Below are positions 5,726-7,703 of a stretch of DNA of 7,703 nucleotides, piece by piece. Below the pieces are notes generated by a model. The model had not been told where the DNA came from, searched no databases, and saw only the letters and a list, made by a program, of their open reading frames with translations. Source of the DNA: Firmicutes bacterium CAG:24053_14 (GTDB taxonomy: Bacteria > Bacillota > Clostridia > Oscillospirales > Oscillospiraceae); NCBI GenBank assembly GCA_001916715.1, contig MNSZ01000072.1, forward strand, positions 1,774 to 9,476, in the 5' to 3' direction. Position 1 is the first letter of the stretch; the number at the start of each line of letters is the position of its first letter. Position numbers and translations under genes: made by a program.

Positions 5726-6250
5726 TTATCGCGTCAACGTCCCGTCCGGCCGTATATTCACCATGCTTTTTAAGTAATCGATCCATGCAGATAAGCTTTC
5801 CCTGTCAAATTCCCGCAGGGCTTTTGCATATAACCCGAACGCCTCTGCATCGCTTTTTTCCATAAGCCGCAGCGTCTTTTTGGGCCATTCCACTTCCTGC
5901 GCGACCTCCGTCACCGTTTTCTTCGGAAGATGCTCGATGTAGTCAAGGACTTTCGCTTTTAACTGCCCGGTAATGCCGTGCTCGCCCAGTACGATTTTCC
6001 CGTCCCAAACCTGCACAAACTCCTCCGGGTCATAGTCCGCTGAAAACGTTTCCGCCGGATATACGAACACGTCCAGCACCACGCCGTCCACAATGGACGA
6101 ATCGTGTGCTTTTTCTTTCCCCGCGATGATAAGCGCGTCAAAATCGCTATTCAAATTCGCACTTCCGTCTGCAAACGAGCCGTAAACAATAACCGCATCC
6201 GGCTGATACGTCTTCTTCAAATAGCCCACAATTTTCTCTGTATTTACCAT
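5726..6250 (-). CDS. Pol-beta-type nucleotidyltransferase domain protein
   Basis: This 174-residue protein begins with a minimal nucleotidyltransferase fold. GS at 24-25, then ten residues to Asp36-Phe-Asp38, is the GSX10DXD signature, and Asp60 in VLDVFVY is a good third metal ligand. The fold transfers a nucleotide to a protein, RNA or small molecule. The C-terminal 85 or so residues look helical (VLDYIEHL to LSAWIDYL) and carry no motif I recognise; an RX4-6H HEPN toxin motif is not seen. No HEPN partner gene is adjacent, so a MNT-HEPN toxin-antitoxin role is not supported. I start at ATG 6250, with GGGTGA about 6 bases upstream. A GTG at 6259 would add MKE but would overlap that site. A TATACA (6319-6314 on minus) in the 136-base gap upstream could be a -10, without a convincing -35. 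Catalytic residues are intact, so activity is likely; the target is unknown. Confidence 0.8.
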   Translation of the reverse strand: MVNTEKIVGYLKKTYQPDAVIVYGSFADGSANLNSDFDALIIAGKEKAHDSSIVDGVVLDVFVYPAETFSADYDPEEFVQVWDGKIVLGEHGITGQLKAKVLDYIEHLPKKTVTEVAQEVEWPKKTLRLMEKSDAEAFGLYAKALREFDRESLSAWIDYLKSMVNIRPDGTLTR

Positions 6251-6386
6251 TTCTTTCACCCAAAAATTCGCTCCACACGTCGTTCAAAACCGCAGAAAAA
6301 CACACCGTCTTCATGTATAAAGCTCAAAACACGCGAAAACGCCCGCATTAGCCTACACCCCTCCATTTTCAGCCCGATTTCACTGC

Positions 6387-6893
6387 TCACGGCTGCAAAA
6401 TCTCGTTCAGCCGCAATTCGACCATGGTTTTCAGGAACGGCAGACCATTTAAATCGGCGTTATCCACGCGAAACGTACACATGCACACACCGGAAATGCG
6501 TTTGCCGAACACGGTTTTCACCCGTCCGCCACCGCATGCGCCGCATTTTTCGCAGCGATTCACGTATTTCAGGCCGATCTCCGACGTTTCCGCGTCACCT
6601 AACGGCGCTTCATACGCCGCGCTGTCGTCTGACCACACTGTCCACGCATTTTCAGGCTCGTCGGGATCTTTCACTGCGATAAAACATACGCAATTTTTGT
6701 CCGATCTCGCCCAATAATAGATCTTTTCCGCCCAGTCGCCCGAGCGGTCGCGGTGAAACATCAGCCCGTGCGACTTCAAAAACGCAGTAAATTTCAGTGC
6801 CGTTTCCCGCATTTCGCCGGTCAGATTTTTCGAAATCTCCCGCTCGATCTGCTCTTGCATTGCGCTTCGCACCTCTCCGTTTTCCACTATCAT
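6387..6893 (-). CDS. Unknown protein with a CxxCxxC...CxC cysteine cluster
   Basis: I do not recognise a named family for this 168-residue protein. It has no signal peptide or membrane segment, so it is probably cytoplasmic. The N-terminal 45 residues look helical. The middle (about 50-95) has strand-like stretches rich in Trp and Tyr, ending in TVWSDDSAAYE. The C-terminal part has Cys114, Cys117 and Cys120 and then Cys137 and Cys139, with VFGKRISGVC between, which suggests a small zinc-binding unit. Similar short proteins with a Trp-Ser-Asp-Asp stretch and a late cysteine cluster seem to occur in Clostridia, but that is memory and not a search. The start is uncertain: ATG at 6893 has no clear ribosome binding site, while ATG at 6860 has GGAGAGG somewhat far upstream. 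It lies 24 bases after the esterase gene, so the two are probably cotranscribed. Confidence 0.7.
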   Translation of the reverse strand: MIVENGEVRSAMQEQIEREISKNLTGEMRETALKFTAFLKSHGLMFHRDRSGDWAEKIYYWARSDKNCVCFIAVKDPDEPENAWTVWSDDSAAYEAPLGDAETSEIGLKYVNRCEKCGACGGGRVKTVFGKRISGVCMCTFRVDNADLNGLPFLKTMVELRLNEILQP

Positions 6894-6917
6894 TAACGAT
6901 TAAAACCGCATTTCGTC

Positions 6918-7613
6918 TTACTTTTCCACCGTTTTTGCCATCATGGTCAAAAGTCTGCGCACGGCGCGCTGCCAGCGTTTGGTGACGCCCTTGCCGTGCC
7001 CGCCTTGATTCCACTCGAAGAATACCTTGCAGCCGTGATTGCTTAAAATCTCCTTCGCCATTTCCGTGCAGTCGCCCACCGTCCGCATGACGGGCGGGCC
7101 GCCGAGCGGTTCGCGGTCTCCGAGGGATAAGTATATCGCGGTGTCCTTTTTAGGCGGACAGTTCTCCAAATATTTCAAAAACTGCGGGTACCACAAAGAG
7201 CCGGAAAGGCTTGCACCTGCACCGAATTTTTCCGTTTTCGTCAGCGCCCAAAGTGCAAATAATCCGCCGAGCGAGTACCCCAGCAGCGCACAGTTTTCGG
7301 ATTCCGTCGGCGCGCCGAAACGCTCCTCTAAATACGGCAGCGCCGTGTCTGTCAGGAATTTTAAGTAGTCTTCCCCGCCGCCCGAAAACGGCTCACCGGG
7401 CCAAATGGGCTCCGCTTCCCATGGGGTGAAATCCCGGCCGCCGTCGATTTCCGTAGAAAAAAATAATATCTCCGGCGCATCTTCGGCGAGTAGCATCATC
7501 AGCTTTTCCATCTCCCACCCGCACAGCACATAGAGCCGCTTGGGCTTTCCCTCCGGCAAAAGGCAGGTGCAGCGACGGCCATCGAGCGTGAATACAATCG
7601 GATTTTTGGGCAT
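6918..7613 (-). CDS. Alpha/beta-hydrolase, esterase D-like (PF00756-type)
   Basis: This 231-residue hydrolase has a complete predicted catalytic triad: Ser114 in the nucleophile elbow GYSLGG (112-117), Asp166 in SLGDREP and His206 in QGGHGKG. The SLSGSLWYP stretch (135-143), soon after the elbow, and the late GGHG are typical of the putative esterase family, which includes esterase D and the Fes/IroE siderophore esterases. No signal peptide is seen, so it is likely cytoplasmic. The substrate is unknown; no siderophore or sugar gene is nearby. The start is ATG at 7613, with AAGGGGG (7625-7619) five bases upstream. A terminator-like hairpin ends directly at this ribosome binding site, leaving no room for a promoter between them. 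Expression therefore seems to depend on read-through from upstream, or on a promoter not recognised here. The cysteine-rich gene follows 24 bases downstream. Confidence 0.85.
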   Translation of the reverse strand: MPKNPIVFTLDGRRCTCLLPEGKPKRLYVLCGWEMEKLMMLLAEDAPEILFFSTEIDGGRDFTPWEAEPIWPGEPFSGGGEDYLKFLTDTALPYLEERFGAPTESENCALLGYSLGGLFALWALTKTEKFGAGASLSGSLWYPQFLKYLENCPPKKDTAIYLSLGDREPLGGPPVMRTVGDCTEMAKEILSNHGCKVFFEWNQGGHGKGVTKRWQRAVRRLLTMMAKTVEK

Positions 7614-7625
7614 AGTATCCCCCTT

Positions 7626-7694
7626 AAAAAACGGAGGCCTGTTCGTTCACTGCACGCAAAACGCGGTTTTGTGCACGCTCACGCACTCCGTTTT
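7626..7694 (-). terminator. Terminator-like or attenuator hairpin just before the esterase gene
   Basis: On the minus strand, AAAACGGAG (7694-7686) pairs with CTCCGTTTT (7636-7628), and the T-run continues to six T (7631-7626). The 49-base loop holds an inner imperfect hairpin (about 7651-7674: TGCAC-AAAAC pairing with GTTTT-GTGCA around a two-base bulge). The T-run touches the esterase ribosome binding site. It may be the terminator of a gene beyond the window edge or a regulated attenuator. The G-C core of the outer stem is only 5 bp, so its strength is doubtful. The pairing also works on the plus strand, with a shorter T-run. Confidence 0.45.
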
Positions 7695-7703
7695 AATCGA
7701 ACT

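Noticed and set aside
5726..6250. The nucleotidyltransferase as part of an MNT-HEPN or AbiE toxin-antitoxin pair
   Set aside because: No adjacent HEPN or AbiEi-like gene is present, and no RX4-6H motif is seen in the C-terminal half or in the neighbours.
1..7703. tRNA, rRNA, CRISPR array, transposase or attachment site
   Set aside because: No tRNA-like cloverleaf, regularly spaced repeats, transposase motifs or flanking duplications were seen on either strand.

Overview
This 7.7 kb window looks like ordinary chromosome from a Gram-positive anaerobe, most likely a Clostridia member near the Oscillospiraceae/Ruminococcaceae. That placement is inferred from strong AGGAGG-type ribosome binding sites, use of TTG and GTG starts, GC-rich third positions in several genes, an ECF-type vitamin transporter subunit beside a type III pantothenate kinase, and clostridial-looking RarA and Nudix proteins. 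No RNA gene, insertion sequence, phage gene or CRISPR array is visible.

Layout. Positions 1-253 are a non-coding leader with an 18-nt-loop hairpin, a C-tract that makes a G-quadruplex motif on the minus strand, a promoter and a strong ribosome binding site. A plus-strand gene for a membrane polyferredoxin (254-1078) follows and ends at a terminator that can serve both strands. Convergent to it is a minus-strand HhH-GPD/endonuclease III-like iron-sulfur DNA repair enzyme (1224-1982). Between this gene and the next lies a dense divergent control region (about 2030-2210). It holds back-to-back promoters, a repeated promoter block in inverted orientation, and a well-started 46-codon small ORF that overlaps the repair gene start. 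To the right, a plus-strand operon encodes an ECF S component, probably PanT, and CoaX. Together these import pantothenate and phosphorylate it, the first steps of coenzyme A synthesis. A second shared terminator closes this operon.

From 3759 to 7613 all genes are on the minus strand. In transcription order they are an alpha/beta-hydrolase esterase, a cysteine-rich unknown protein, a pol-beta-type nucleotidyltransferase, the AAA+ recombination factor RarA and a Nudix hydrolase. The esterase and the cysteine-rich gene are 24 bases apart and probably cotranscribed. The others are separated by about 64-140 bases and may have their own promoters. A terminator-like hairpin sits directly against the esterase ribosome binding site at the right edge of the window.

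No clearly new multi-gene system is visible. The most interesting points are the small ORF and repeated promoter block at 1972-2208, the terminator abutting the esterase ribosome binding site, the G-quadruplex motif upstream of the polyferredoxin gene, and the 20-bp perfect palindrome at 1176-1195.
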